Positions 41,401 to 52,400 of a DNA stretch of 64,000 nucleotides are shown here, one piece after another (within the stretch, counting starts at the first letter, position 1; each line of letters starts with the position of its first letter). Where the stretch lies: the NCBI GenBank assembly GCA_027575765.1, contig JANBPT010000020.1, positions 59,747-123,746 on the forward strand. The letters run 5' to 3'. The notes under the pieces are model-generated. The model worked only from the letters and a program-made list of their open reading frames with translations. It had not been told where the DNA came from and ran no database searches. The stretch is from Tieghemiomyces parasiticus. Lineage: Eukaryota > Kickxellomycota > Dimargaritomycetes > Dimargaritales > Dimargaritaceae. The translations under genes and the position numbers were made by a program.

Positions 41401-41985
41401 CTGGACCCGGGAAACTACACGGTTATCGCATCTACTCACCAGCCCGGCCAGCTAGGAGACTACAAAATCACGTTTGACGTTCACAGCCCATTCGAAGTCC
41501 ACCCGATTCCAGCCGAGGGTGCCGGTCAGTTCAAACGCATCGCTAAAGGTGCGTGGGAGCCTGGAATCAGCGCTGCGGGCCACGCTGGCAACCCGGACTT
41601 TGCACGTAACCCACGATTCCTCGTCGAGCCGGCGACAGGGGGAGTGAAGGGGACCGGATTGGCCACCCCGGGCGGTAGCCCACTCCGCCTCTCCGCCCGC
41701 CTCCAAGCGCTTGATATTGAACCCGTCCCTGCGATCAACTTGACCTTGCTGGAACTACCTGAACAGGCGAACCGCGAGGGAGGCCACGAACTCGCCACCT
41801 CCGGTCCGTACGTCACGTCCCGCCAGGGCGCGCTCGTGGCAGATGTGACCCTATCCTGGCCACCGCCGGCCGGCACCCGTTACGCGCTCGTCCCGTCGAC
41901 CTGGGAGGCCGGGGTCGCCGGCCGGTTCCAAATCCTTGTGTACACCGACAAGAAAGTGGATATTACACAAGCGGATGGTATTTAG
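38481..41985 (+). CDS. Calpain-7/PalB (Rim13-type) cysteine protease with MIT domain
   Basis: An ESCRT-linked calpain; in fungi PalB/Rim13 cleaves the PacC/Rim101 transcription factor in the ambient-pH response. Exons 38481-38630, 38938-39040, 39184-39270 and 39533-41985 close in phase to 930 aa. The N-terminal exons encode an MIT-like helical bundle (about residues 42-113, Ala/Lys/Gln-rich helices), which binds ESCRT-III tails. The protease core carries the triad Cys245 (TDCSFVASL), His411 (SHAYAVL) and Asn431 (LKNPWNTRGWKG). Calpain-7 blocks YNPSGKYVV, ELWPSLIEKAYMK and MGGYDFPGSNSSIDL are nearly invariant. Two C-terminal beta-sandwich (C2-like) domains follow, each opening with an R(W/I)-x-W-x-T/aggregate-like segment after a Gly-rich loop. 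It has no EF hands, as expected for this class. Introns are confined to the first quarter of the gene. The symbol depends on lineage (palB/RIM13/CAPN7). Confidence 0.95.
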
Positions 41986-42785
41986 ACTGCCCTGTTGTTC
42001 GTCCCGTTCCGTTGCTCTGCATCTGGGTGGCCTGGGCCACTTATGGCGCTGGGAATCCTGCAGTTGACCTCCCTGCCCCCCTTCCTTTCCACCCGCACTC
42101 ACCTCTTTCTTCTTCGTACTTGTAACTTACCCTCTCCATCTGCTGCTCATCTGAACCCTTACCCCTCATATTTATCATTTTTTCTTCTTGCATAAACACT
42201 ACTGTTGCCTTTAGTTGGCTATCCTTGAAAGGGGTATTAGAATACATACATCATTTTATGTCAGACCATTAAACTGTCTGCAATCCCCGGGGAGTCATGC
42301 TTTGGCTGCACTTTATAGATTTAAACCACGTGATCTAGCACTCACTAAAGTCCAGCAGCTAAGTGGTGGAACTTGAGAGTAGCATGCTACCTTTCCCTCC
42401 CTCTCCCCTTTGGTTCAGCTCCGCACAGAGTCTACCGACCTACCCATCGCTCATATGCTGGCAACGAACTTAGCAGCGGCAGGCAGGGGGAAAGTGTTGA
42501 TGGGACCCGTCCCTCCCCCAGCCCAAGCCTTCCTCGAGTCCAGCGGGACTTGTCATGGCCCGGCAAGGCTCTACAGCTCATCCTGCGTGGATCCCTCCAG
42601 TGTTAGCCCATCTACCCGGTCAGAATCCTGCTCCACTTTGCTTACTACTCCGCCCCCACTCCCCTGTTTGTACGCTATAGTCCTCGTCCGTCAATTTTTT
42701 TACTCATTAATTTGCGCGGCATTCCCTCATCGTCCTCCCCTTCATTACCCACCGTCGTCCACACTTACGCCATCCGTCGTAAAAG
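41986..42785. promoter_or_regulatory. Region between calpain and CCT7
   Basis: Downstream of calpain there is a pyrimidine-rich stretch with poly-T near 42177-42187. From about 42600 to 42780 the plus strand is again C/T-rich, the usual leader type in this window, ending in AAAAG-ATG. No gene is supported. Confidence 0.45.
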
Positions 42786-44993
42786 ATGAATCAGCCGCAG
42801 ATCATCGTCCTGAAGGAGGGTACCGATACCTCCCAGGGTAGAGGCCAACTGCTCTCCAACATTAACGCCTGTCTGGCAGTGGTGGACACCATCCGTACCA
42901 CGTTGGGTCCCCGGGGCATGGACAAGCTGATCGTGGACGCTCGAGGTAAGCTGCGGGGAACAGTAAGCTGCCCACACCGTTGGCCCGGTTCCCCCTCTCT
43001 TAACGATCGGCCGATGGCGGCAACCGCGACCGGCCTCCGCATTCCCGGCGTGCTTCACTTGGCATGTGCCCACTGTGGCTCACTGGCATGGCTGCCCTAG
43101 GTCCCACGATGGCTGCACACCAGACGTTGGACTTGTTGAGTAGGCCTGTGTCAGCGGGTGTTGTGCCATAATTGATCCGCCCGTTTTAAGTCCCACCATG
43201 GCCGTAGCAGGACACTCCTTTTAACCCATTTTCTCTACGGTACATTAACCCCTTACCTCCGATACGATCGCTATTATTATACTACGCCGCGGTCCGGCCG
43301 CTCCCATACCCGCCGTCCGGCTCAATCAGGTAACGTCACCATCTCCAATGACGGCGCTACCATCATGAAGTTGCTTGATATTGTCCAGCCCGCTGCCAAG
43401 TCCCTGGTTGACATCGCCCGGGCCCAGGACGCCGAGGTAAGTTTTTAGAAGCCCGGCTGGGTATGACCTGTCAAATAGGGGCATAAGGGGTCCTCCCCGC
43501 TGATAATTGGGGCTCAAAAGTGTAGTTATCCAGCGCCATGCCGTACTGACCTATTCACCAACCCTCTACTTTTCACCAACCAGGTTGGCGACGGGACCAC
43601 TAGCGTAGTTCTCCTGGCCGGCGAGCTGCTGAAGGAGATCAAGGGCTACGTTGACGAAGGCGTGAGTCCCCATGTCATCATCAAGGGTTTCCGCAAGGCA
43701 TGTCAGCTGGCCGTCAACTACGTCAAGGAGCTATCGGTCTCCGTGGACCAGAACGATCCGGCCAAGTTCCGCGACATGCTGTCCAAGTGCGCGGGCACGG
43801 CCATGAACTCTAAGCTCATCTACTCGCAGAAGGACTTCTTTACCAAGATGGTGGTAGATGCCGTGCTCCACCTGGACCAGGAGGATCTGAACGAGCGCCT
43901 GATCGGTATTAAGAAGGTGCCCGGCGGGGCGATGCAGGACTCCATCTACGTGGAGGGCGTGGCCTTTAAGAAGACCTTCTCGTACGCCGGGTTCGAGCAG
44001 CAGCCCAAGACCTTCCAGAGCCCCAAGATCCTGTGCCTCAACGTGGAGCTGGAGCTTAAGGCCGAGCGCGACAACGCCGAGGTGCGTGTGCAGAAGGTGC
44101 AAGAGTACCAGGCCATCGTGGACGCCGAGTGGACCATCATCTTCCAGAAGCTGGAGGCCATCGTCAAGAGCGGGGCCAAGGTGGTGCTGAGCAAGCTGCC
44201 CATCGGTGATCTGGCCACGCAGTACTTCGCCGACCGCGACATCTTTTGCGCCGGGCGGGTGGCGGCCGACGACATGGACCGGGTTATCCAGGCCGTGGGG
44301 GGCACCGTGCAGTCCACGTGCACGGACATTGACCCGGCCAAGCACCTTGGTACCTGCGAGGTGTTCGAGGAACGGCAGATTGGCGGCGAGCGCTACAACC
44401 TGTTCCGCGGGTGCCCAGCCGCCCAGACGTGCACGCTGATCCTACGCGGCGGAGCCGAGCAGTTTATCGCCGAAGTGGAGCGCAGCCTCCACGACGCCAT
44501 CATGATTGTCCGCCGGACCATCCGGAACCGGACCGTGGTGGCTGGTGGCGGTGCCATCGAAATGGCCTTATCGCGCTACCTGCGTGAATACGCCCGCACC
44601 ATCGAGGGCAAGCAGCAGCTCATGGTGGCTGCTTTCGCCAAGGCCCTCGAGGTGATTCCGCGCCAGCTATGCGACAACGCCGGGTTGGATGCCACCGAGG
44701 TGTTGACCAAGCTGCGCCAGCGGCACGCCACCGTTAACGACCAGTCGGGTCCCTCGTGGTACGGTGTCGACGTGAACGACGCCCATGGTACTGGCGATAT
44801 GATGGCCACGTTCGTGTGGGAACCGGCTCTTGTCAAGATCAACGCTATTTCGTCGGCTACCGAGGCCGCTTGCCTTGTCCTCTCTGTGGATGAGACCGTT
44901 CGCAGCCCTCAGTCCCAGCAGCCCCAGAGCGGTCCGGCCATGCCCCGCGGTGCCGCCGCCCGTGGTCTCCGGGCCCGCGGCCGTGGCATGTAA
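42786..44993 (+). CDS. CCT7: T-complex protein 1 subunit eta (CCT7)
   Basis: One of the eight subunits of the cytosolic chaperonin TRiC/CCT, which folds actin, tubulin and WD-repeat proteins using ATP. Exons 42786-42945, 43330-43436 and 43584-44993 join in phases 1 and 0, giving 558 aa. Conserved blocks: [19 protein letters not shown] and [16 protein letters not shown] (exon 1), [18 protein letters not shown] (exon 2), then the nucleotide-binding [15 protein letters not shown] at the start of exon 3. Eta-specific features are [71 protein letters not shown] and [10 protein letters not shown]. The tail [10 protein letters not shown] resembles the Arg/Gly-rich end of other CCT7 proteins. Both introns lie in the first 270 coding bases. 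Identity is not in doubt. Confidence 0.98.
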
Positions 44994-46836
44994 TTGGATT
45001 TCATTCCCCCCCTTCCATCGTCAGCCTCGTAGGACACAATAGCAATATTCTGAACCTATCGGCATGAGTTCATGGAATCAGCCGTGCTCCATCTACCCTG
45101 TCATTTCTAAACAAAACACAATACTCGACGGTTGGGCTGCCTGTGTTCGGTTGTATGGCCGTTACACGTCCCTTTAATTCCTATGGCCTTATTAACCCTG
45201 CGGTCCCCCCAAGTTACCATTGCTCCCCATCGAAAAAACCAACAAAAGATTACTCATTCGGTCATACTTTATAAACTCGGCATGTCTTTTGCTTTACTAG
45301 TACCATCTACATGGCACCTCCCTCATTGCCGTCCTGAGCTAGAAAGACATAGTGTATGTTCCTTGCTCATGACCGCGGGGCCCCTGGGCAATGCCCAATG
45401 TGGGGTGTACTTGTCGGATCGATACCACAGTACTGGCTAGCCTTTTTTCGTTCAGCCCAGCCAGCTACGGCGGTTGCTGTTCACGCTTTTCTGTTTCCTG
45501 CAAACCATGCCACGGTAAGTCATCAGTAAATAGGCCAACGAGTAATTATAACTCCGTGCGACGGTTTTACCTTCCCCCTGGCCAATTTGGGTATCATTTT
45601 GTGGTTCTCACGGCGATCAGCTAGGTAGCTGAGCGATGCAGACGGGGCAGTGGCCTCGTTGAGTGTTATATGTGAGGAAATTCAAAGTGGGGAGGGCGTC
45701 ACGACATCCGTTTCCTTGGTATAGCGGGCGAACTAGCACCTGTACCCATGTAGCGACGAGGCGTCGCACCTTGGGCTCGGGGTACTCCGTTCAGGCATTA
45801 CTATTGAGTTCAAACTGGTGCCGCACGCGTAGGACTTGGGCTGTACAATCCCCGGATGGAGCAGACCGCCAGGGCCGACTGTGCCCACCTTCCTTTCACC
45901 ACGACACGACAACAGAATATGGCTCTAGACCTTCCTTGCGTACAAGCGGCACGGCGAACAGTCGACCCCAGGCGGAAAGATAGTATCCAAACGGGGGCTG
46001 GGATCGGAGGATCAACCGTATACATTTCTCACCCTCACCGGTTGCTGTTCCCACTGTCCCGCTCACCCCAGCTGGGTCGCCTGAGATCATCTACTTATTA
46101 GCCTCGCCAGGTTAAGGACGGCCTGCCGGCTGGCGAGAGTTTACTCACATGTCTTGGTCTTGCCTCAACTCCCTATCTGTATTCCAAATACGTCCACAGT
46201 GCCGTCCCTCCACCCCCCCATTGCTACTTCCAGGCTGAGTATAATCATTTCTGATTAGGGAAACTCGGTGCGAGTCCGGAGCGCTGCGACCGGCCCAGCC
46301 GTAGGAGGATGGTTTTGTTTGTGGGCTCTGGTGGTTATGCAAAACGTCTCCTCGCGCTCCGCGGCCGTTGTTACTACTGCATTTGGTACATTGTCATTCG
46401 CCTTCGTTCTTTTTCCGCCCTCCTTACATCCATAGTCGGGAGAGGGATCGACCTCGACTAATCCGCCGGGCACCCCTGCCACCACACACTACTTCACCAT
46501 CAAGTCACTATCCTATTTAACCTGTACGTCTGCCCCTTTGTACTGACCTATAAGTTGTTTTTAACATTGCCCTTCCCAGATATTCTAATTACAGTTACTT
46601 AATTGTTTACTGCCCTGCATCTTCCTGATTCTCGCCTCTTGTCCCCCCATTCTCGGCTCTGATATATCATCTCTTGACACTTTTAATCCCCGAAGAGGAG
46701 TTGGCACGCCTCTTTAGCTTGAGTCTTCTGGTCCCTGCTCGGGCCCGCCACGTCGATTCTCCTGTACCATCAAATTACTTCCTTTGGGGCTCAGCACCAC
46801 CAATTCCTCACCGTCTAACTTCCTCGGTCGTCCGGC
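44994..46836. other. Gene-poor interval between CCT7 and the membrane protein
   Basis: No gene is supported in 1.8 kb. Open frames are short and overlapping. The last 350 bases are T/C-rich with TATATCATCTC and pyrimidine tracts, and likely contain the promoter and leader of the following membrane-protein gene. Confidence 0.5.
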
Positions 46837-48558
46837 ATGTCCGACTTCACCCTCGATTTTGCACGGGCGGCAATGAACAGCACGTCCAGTCCCCAGTATA
46901 CCATGACGCGGGACTGGTATGTGTGGCGCAACGCCAAGCTGGTCATCCTCCCTATGGCCGCAGCTCTGTTCTTCAGCAACTTCTTTAATACCATCTGGGT
47001 CATCCGCAAGACCTTCAAGTTGTACCGTCTGCAGCGCCGTGAAAAGATGGCCCGGCGGGTCAGCAGCAACTTGGAGGGGCTCAACACTCACGCTACAGAC
47101 TTGACATCGGGTACCTCCATAACTGCCACCCACGACGAGCCCTCCCGGTATCCGACAGGTTACTCCTCGGCCTATCGGTCCACCCAGCAGTCCCACAATC
47201 CTACGGCTTCCGGCATATCTAAACAAGGCACAGTTAGCCTCACGACCTCGACGGTGGGCGGCCATCCCAACATGGCCGTGCCGTTCCCACCCACCCCGGT
47301 CACCCGGGTCGTGCACTGGTTCCTCCTGGCCCAGTCGGCCCTTGGCTTCGCCACGATTGTGCTGCAGCTACTTAACTATTACGAGGTGGACAAGCCCTGC
47401 GCCATGTACGCCAATCTCGTGACCGTGGCCTATTTCGTCGGCACGGCCGTAGTGACGCTCTGCACAGGGCTCATCATTGCCACGGGCGAACTTCGAACCA
47501 TTCCGCGCTTCGTCAACTACGCCATCATCCCCGTGGCGATTGGCCTCAAAGTGTACGCCCTGCTGGCATCCCTTGGTTACGCCTATGTGACCTGGCGGCC
47601 CCTGTGCGAATACGACGTGGCCCGCCCAGCCTTGCTTCTCGCCACCCTGATCGACCTGAGCGTTTGGGTGGCTCAATTGGGTATGTTGCTGGACGGTGCC
47701 CTGGGGTACCGGCGGGCGTTCGGGGCGTCCCTGGGCACTATCTTTCGCACGGGTAACGCCGGGTGTCTCCTAGCCGCTGGAATTGTGGGCATCTTGACGT
47801 CCCTGGGCATTATCATCCAGGGCGAGGCCAGTAGCTACTCACTCTTCCCCTGCTGGTTCGTTGTGTGGGTCATCACTTCCAAGCTGGTCCTCGAGAGTTT
47901 TGCCGAGGGGCTCAAATCCTGCCTCCGCATCTACGCCGCCACGATCTCCCAAAGTGCCAGCTGCCTCCCTCCTAGCGGCCATAATAGTGGTGGGACCACG
48001 TCCGGCGGTGGCATCGATTCGTCAGTACAGGACCAGTACGCTCCCGGAAGTAAAGGAACCAGCATCCCCTTCTCGGTGATCGAAGACAGTCGCTACTCCC
48101 GGCACTCTGTTGTGCCTGGTTCCATCAACCGTCACTCCCAGTATCTGTACAGCCCCGGTGCCCCGAGTACAGCTGGCGGTGAGCGCAGTCAGCGGCACTC
48201 CGTCCAGGACCACGGTCACCTTACTGCCGCTGCGGCCGCCGGAGCCGCCCTTGGCCACCCTGGTCACGCGTATACCGATGACGAAGCCCATGCCCCGGGT
48301 ATCCCCATGGACCAGCTACCCATCTACAAACCAAGCGCATCCTTCGAGGGTGGCCTCTCGCCCAACCCCGATGGCGTGTCCCGGTCGGCCGACCCGGGAG
48401 AGAAGCCGCCAAGGAATGACGAGGCGGCGGTACAGACTCCCCTATCCCAGCGGCTCTCACTCTACGAGGCCGACCCTCACCCTGCCCAATCTCGGCAGGT
48501 CGATGAGGAGGTGGGTCTGGCGGCCATCGATGAGAAACGCGGTATCACTTACACATAA
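46837..48558 (+). CDS. Orphan seven-helix membrane protein
   Basis: I do not recognise this 573-aa protein. It has no introns and starts at the ATG at 46837. Hydrophobicity suggests seven membrane helices at about residues 35-57, 160-180, 190-214, 224-250, 264-288, 304-325 and 334-356. Between helices 1 and 2 lies an unusually long hydrophilic loop of about 100 residues. After helix 7 there is a hydrophilic tail of about 200 residues rich in Ser, Gly, Tyr and Pro, with repeated YSRHS, RHSQYLY and RHSVQDHGH elements. NST at 14-16 is a possible glycosylation site in the N-terminal segment. The topology is that of a seven-helix receptor, but I see no DRY, NPxxY or Ste2/Ste3 motif, so receptor function is speculation. 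Fungal-specific membrane families (for example stress or pheromone related) are alternatives. Confidence 0.75.
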   Translation: MSDFTLDFARAAMNSTSSPQYTMTRDWYVWRNAKLVILPMAAALFFSNFFNTIWVIRKTFKLYRLQRREKMARRVSSNLEGLNTHATDLTSGTSITATHDEPSRYPTGYSSAYRSTQQSHNPTASGISKQGTVSLTTSTVGGHPNMAVPFPPTPVTRVVHWFLLAQSALGFATIVLQLLNYYEVDKPCAMYANLVTVAYFVGTAVVTLCTGLIIATGELRTIPRFVNYAIIPVAIGLKVYALLASLGYAYVTWRPLCEYDVARPALLLATLIDLSVWVAQLGMLLDGALGYRRAFGASLGTIFRTGNAGCLLAAGIVGILTSLGIIIQGEASSYSLFPCWFVVWVITSKLVLESFAEGLKSCLRIYAATISQSASCLPPSGHNSGGTTSGGGIDSSVQDQYAPGSKGTSIPFSVIEDSRYSRHSVVPGSINRHSQYLYSPGAPSTAGGERSQRHSVQDHGHLTAAAAAGAALGHPGHAYTDDEAHAPGIPMDQLPIYKPSASFEGGLSPNPDGVSRSADPGEKPPRNDEAAVQTPLSQRLSLYEADPHPAQSRQVDEEVGLAAIDEKRGITYT

Positions 48559-49401
48559 TTATGCACTGTTTACGGTTAGGTTTATTAAAAATAATTCTTT
48601 ATACTAATTTATTCACCTCAACGTCGGGCACCCTACGGAATTCGGGCCATAGGCCGTCTGGGCTGGCGTATTAATCCGCGTAGTGACACTAGCACTTTTT
48701 GGTCATCAGAAGTCATGGAATTTAGTTGCTGGCCAAATGCCATGGTTGACTCGTGGCAGGTAACTCTCTGGCTATACTATTTGCTTTTGATGCCACTTCA
48801 CTAATTACCGGCCAGCGAGACGGCTGCCGCAACAATGCGGCCTTAATTAAACGTGGCCTTCGCAGGATGCATGAACAGACCATCCCAAAGCCTTCCTGAA
48901 CTCTATTACCCACCACGGTACGAATTGCGAAGGGTGGAGAGGGGCCAAAAATTGCGGATCAGGCCGGGTAGAAAATGCAGACATCGAGGCACCATCCATC
49001 CTTCCTTCTCACATTTAATGATGGGACGATGGGCCTGACTATTCTAGCAATTGCCTGGGTCTCAGCATTACAGACGGCAAGTTAGCACGCGCTTCGTTCT
49101 TCGGAGTAACAAACTCCGTGTCAGTCCCGTCCAGCGACTAAGGCTCGTCCAGGTGTGCCGCAGCAGTTGACGGCTGTTGTGAGCACAACCCGAGTTTGGC
49201 AGCCATCGGAACCCGTGTCGGCGTTTCCGCACGCATATACCCGGCCCATGGAATAACTCCTTTGGCACCGTACCTTCTCCCCTCATTAGCACGCGATTCC
49301 TCTGACTCTCTCCATTTCTACCTGTGTTCTCGTATGGTTTGACCACTGTAATAAGAATTCGGTAACCGCAATCGTAACGGACTCATTATTTCATTCCCCA
49401 G
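48559..49401. other. Region upstream of the first visible FANCD2 exon
   Basis: Begins with A+T-rich sequence just after the membrane-protein stop (TTATTAAAAATAATTC, about 48582-48597) that suits 3'-end formation. The acceptor at 49400-49401 implies at least one further 5' exon of FANCD2 somewhere in this stretch. Several ATG-plus-donor combinations exist (for example around 48740-48762 and 48870-48920), but none can be chosen by sequence alone. Confidence 0.45.
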
Positions 49402-52400
49402 AAGTTTAGCCGTAACACCCGCTCGGCAGACGGTCTCGACCAAATGAGCAGTAAGCTGTTGTCAACCCTGGAAAGTGTGGGGCTTAAATGGCCTACGCAA
49501 CCCGCGGGCCACCTTGAGCGTAAGTGCCATACGTAAGAGCATGGCTTTGAGCAAAATCAGGTGGCTGAGATACTCCTGCCTCAGTTGCATGATCTGGGCC
49601 CACCTACTTTGACCAGACAGGCAAGCACACTGCGTCGTAACACGTATCCTAATTGCTCCGGTATTGATGCCCCTGACCATTCCGTCCGCCCCCCACTATC
49701 GACTACTACCAGTGCGGGTGGCATCCTCCATTTTCCGTAACGATTTGACCGAACACCTCGCGGCGAGTCGTAGCACCCGGGATGCATTTTGGACAGCCCT
49801 TCAGGAGTGGTGGGAGACCCTAGCCAAGTTCAAAATGTCGCTGGTTCCGGTCTTAATAGCGCAAGACGGGGACCAGGGTTACGCCGGCAGTTCTAGGTAG
49901 GGTTCGTTTTTCCAATCTTTATACACGTACCCCAGGAAGTGGCGGAAGACAGGGCTTCATGGCAGACGCTGTTCCTGCCGTGATATGTGATGTCTATGCT
50001 GACCTACACTTATACGTATCATCCCCCTTTCCCCACCTTGATTTTCAGCCATAGTTCCGAATCGCTCATCCGTCTATTGCTGGGCGTCCAACCGATCCAG
50101 TCTGATCTCATCGAGTACCTCCTGCAGAAGCTGCCAGAGCTCAGCGACGATGAATACAGGTAAAGTCCAGTATTCAAACCTCACAGGGGGCGGTATCCTC
50201 AGCTGTCGAGCCATGCTTACCGGGCGAAACTGATCCACTTTGACCCTTCCCGATGACATATACCACCATCACTCTGTTCATGGTCAAATCAGTGCGGACG
50301 AGATCAGCCCGACCGCTCTGGTGGTGCGTCAGCTACGTTGGCTGGACTACATTACGGATCCGGAGCGCTTGACAACTCAGTTAATGGAGGTAAGTTGCTG
50401 GAAAACCTGTACCGGGCCGCGTCGACTATTGGCGTGGTTGGCTCGGCCCCTCCGCTTCTATGCTCGCAGGCCCACTTCGCAGCCAGGCAACCTCAATCCT
50501 GGACCCACCTGTCGAAGGATAGATAACTAAAGCTGCCCGTTCTCTCGTATCGCCCACTAGATCCTGTCAATTCTCTCCAGTAACGCCCAGCGGGATGTGA
50601 TCGCCTCCTTGCCAGACATCGTGACTGATGCAGAGCATGAGGTAAGCTACGGGACTGGGGGGCAGAGCCCAAGGTTTCACGGAAAAGCCTGCCTAACTTC
50701 CCTTACCGTGTTCGGTAGAACGGCTAGTGGGCAGGTGGAGGACGTCACTCAATAACTCTGACCACCTTCCCTCTCCGTATCGTCCTTCCCGTGGGTCACA
50801 CTTTGTCATCCATTCTAGTTCATCGCCAAGGAACTCGTGGGCCTATTTCAGCACAACTCTGACCTCACCGTCCCCATCCTGGACGCCCTCTCTAACCTAC
50901 AATGTCCCGCGGACCTTACCGTAAGCTACCCGACCACGGATTTCCTTGCCGCTACGGACTGTCAACGATGGTTGCCATGGACAGTGACTTTATCCGCCCT
51001 GCGATTCTTTTCTGAGCCGCTCATCCGTGTCATATATACCCTCGTTTACTCTCTCCACCATCCACACGCCTGCCCCGCACGTCAGAGTCAAATGCGCGCC
51101 GTTATCTTGGAACGACTCCGTTCGGCTGACGTGGAGGACTTGCCAGTCATGATCAGGTTCCTGTTTCAAACCGCTACCGCTGACAATGTGACCGCCCTCG
51201 TCTCCCGGCTCCGCAAGAACCTGGACCTGGCGAGCCTCCACCCATCCGGAGGGTCGCGCGCCAGCGGAGCTCCTGGCACACCCGCCAAGCATCCCGAGGC
51301 CCTGATTTTGGACGCCGTATATTTTGGCCTCCAGTTCCACAAGTTCATCCGTGATGGCTGGTTACGGCTTCTGGGCGACCTGGCTCTACCCGCCGATCAC
51401 TTCGCCCTGGACGTCGTGGTCTTGTGTTTGCTTCACGGAATCACGTCGACCCGGAGTCGGGCCCAGCAGACCCTTCGCCGGAAACTGACCAGTCAACAGT
51501 TCACGGCCGGCCAACTGGGCGCCGCGGTGACCGCGCACGGCCGCAGCCTTCAGGCCCACTTTCCCACGCTGTTGGCCATCGCTGAGCACCTGATGAGGGG
51601 CGGGGGCGCGCGACCGGCCCTCGCCGAGGCTGCCTTGGGCCTGTATCGCGCCTGCTTTAGTGTCTTTGACGCGTACTACCGGCAGGAGGTGGTGGGCGCT
51701 CTGGTCACCCATGTGGGTAGCGGTGACCGCGCCGAGACTGACACCGCCCTCGCAGCTCTCCTTGCCATCACCGAACACGATCCCGTGGGTATGCGGCCCT
51801 ACGCAGTGTTTGTACGTGGGATCCTGGACTACATTGATAATCTGCGGCTTGACCAAGTGCGACTCTTGTTTGGCATCCTGGGCGCCCTGCTACGGTCGTC
51901 CGCGCCTCACGGAATCGACACGGGCTTCTACGATGAGGTGCACATTTTCTTGCGCAAGCAGCTCTCCAGCCACGTCGAGAAGTACAAGATACTGGGCATC
52001 ATCGGTGGGGTGGCCCTGGTACGCCAGCTTGGGGCAACCCCGGAGGCGGTTGACGATGTGGCCGGTGGTGGGGGTAGCTCGCGCACCGGGGCCGCGGGCC
52101 CCCAAGTCGCGGCGCTCCGGAACGCCCTCAGCCTAATCAACCTCATTATCGACAGTGGGCGGCTCCAGTCGTGGACCTGTCTGGCTATCGCCTACGATGA
52201 GCTCTCCAATGCGGTCACTCGCGGTACCTTGGACCCGCGCCTGGAGGCCTGGTTGACCGAGAACGTGGCCAATTCGTTCGCCGATCTGTTCATTTGCGAG
52301 ACCGATGCCCTACCGGGCTTACAGGCTGAGGCTAGCGACCCCGGCAAGGGCAAAGCCCCTGCCACTGGAGTGGACGACGATGATAATTTGGGTGTGGAGG

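Noticed and set aside
42786..43100. Single-exon reading of the CCT7 start
   Set aside because: It runs through a GTAAGC donor into non-homologous sequence. Splicing to 43330 restores the family sequence.
43731..44345. 204-codon open frame on the minus strand rich in Leu, His, Gly and Val
   Set aside because: Mirror frame of CCT7 codons. Composition typical of antisense G+C-rich exons.
46714..47316. 200-codon open frame on the minus strand
   Set aside because: Overlaps the start of the seven-helix membrane protein antisense. No recognisable features.
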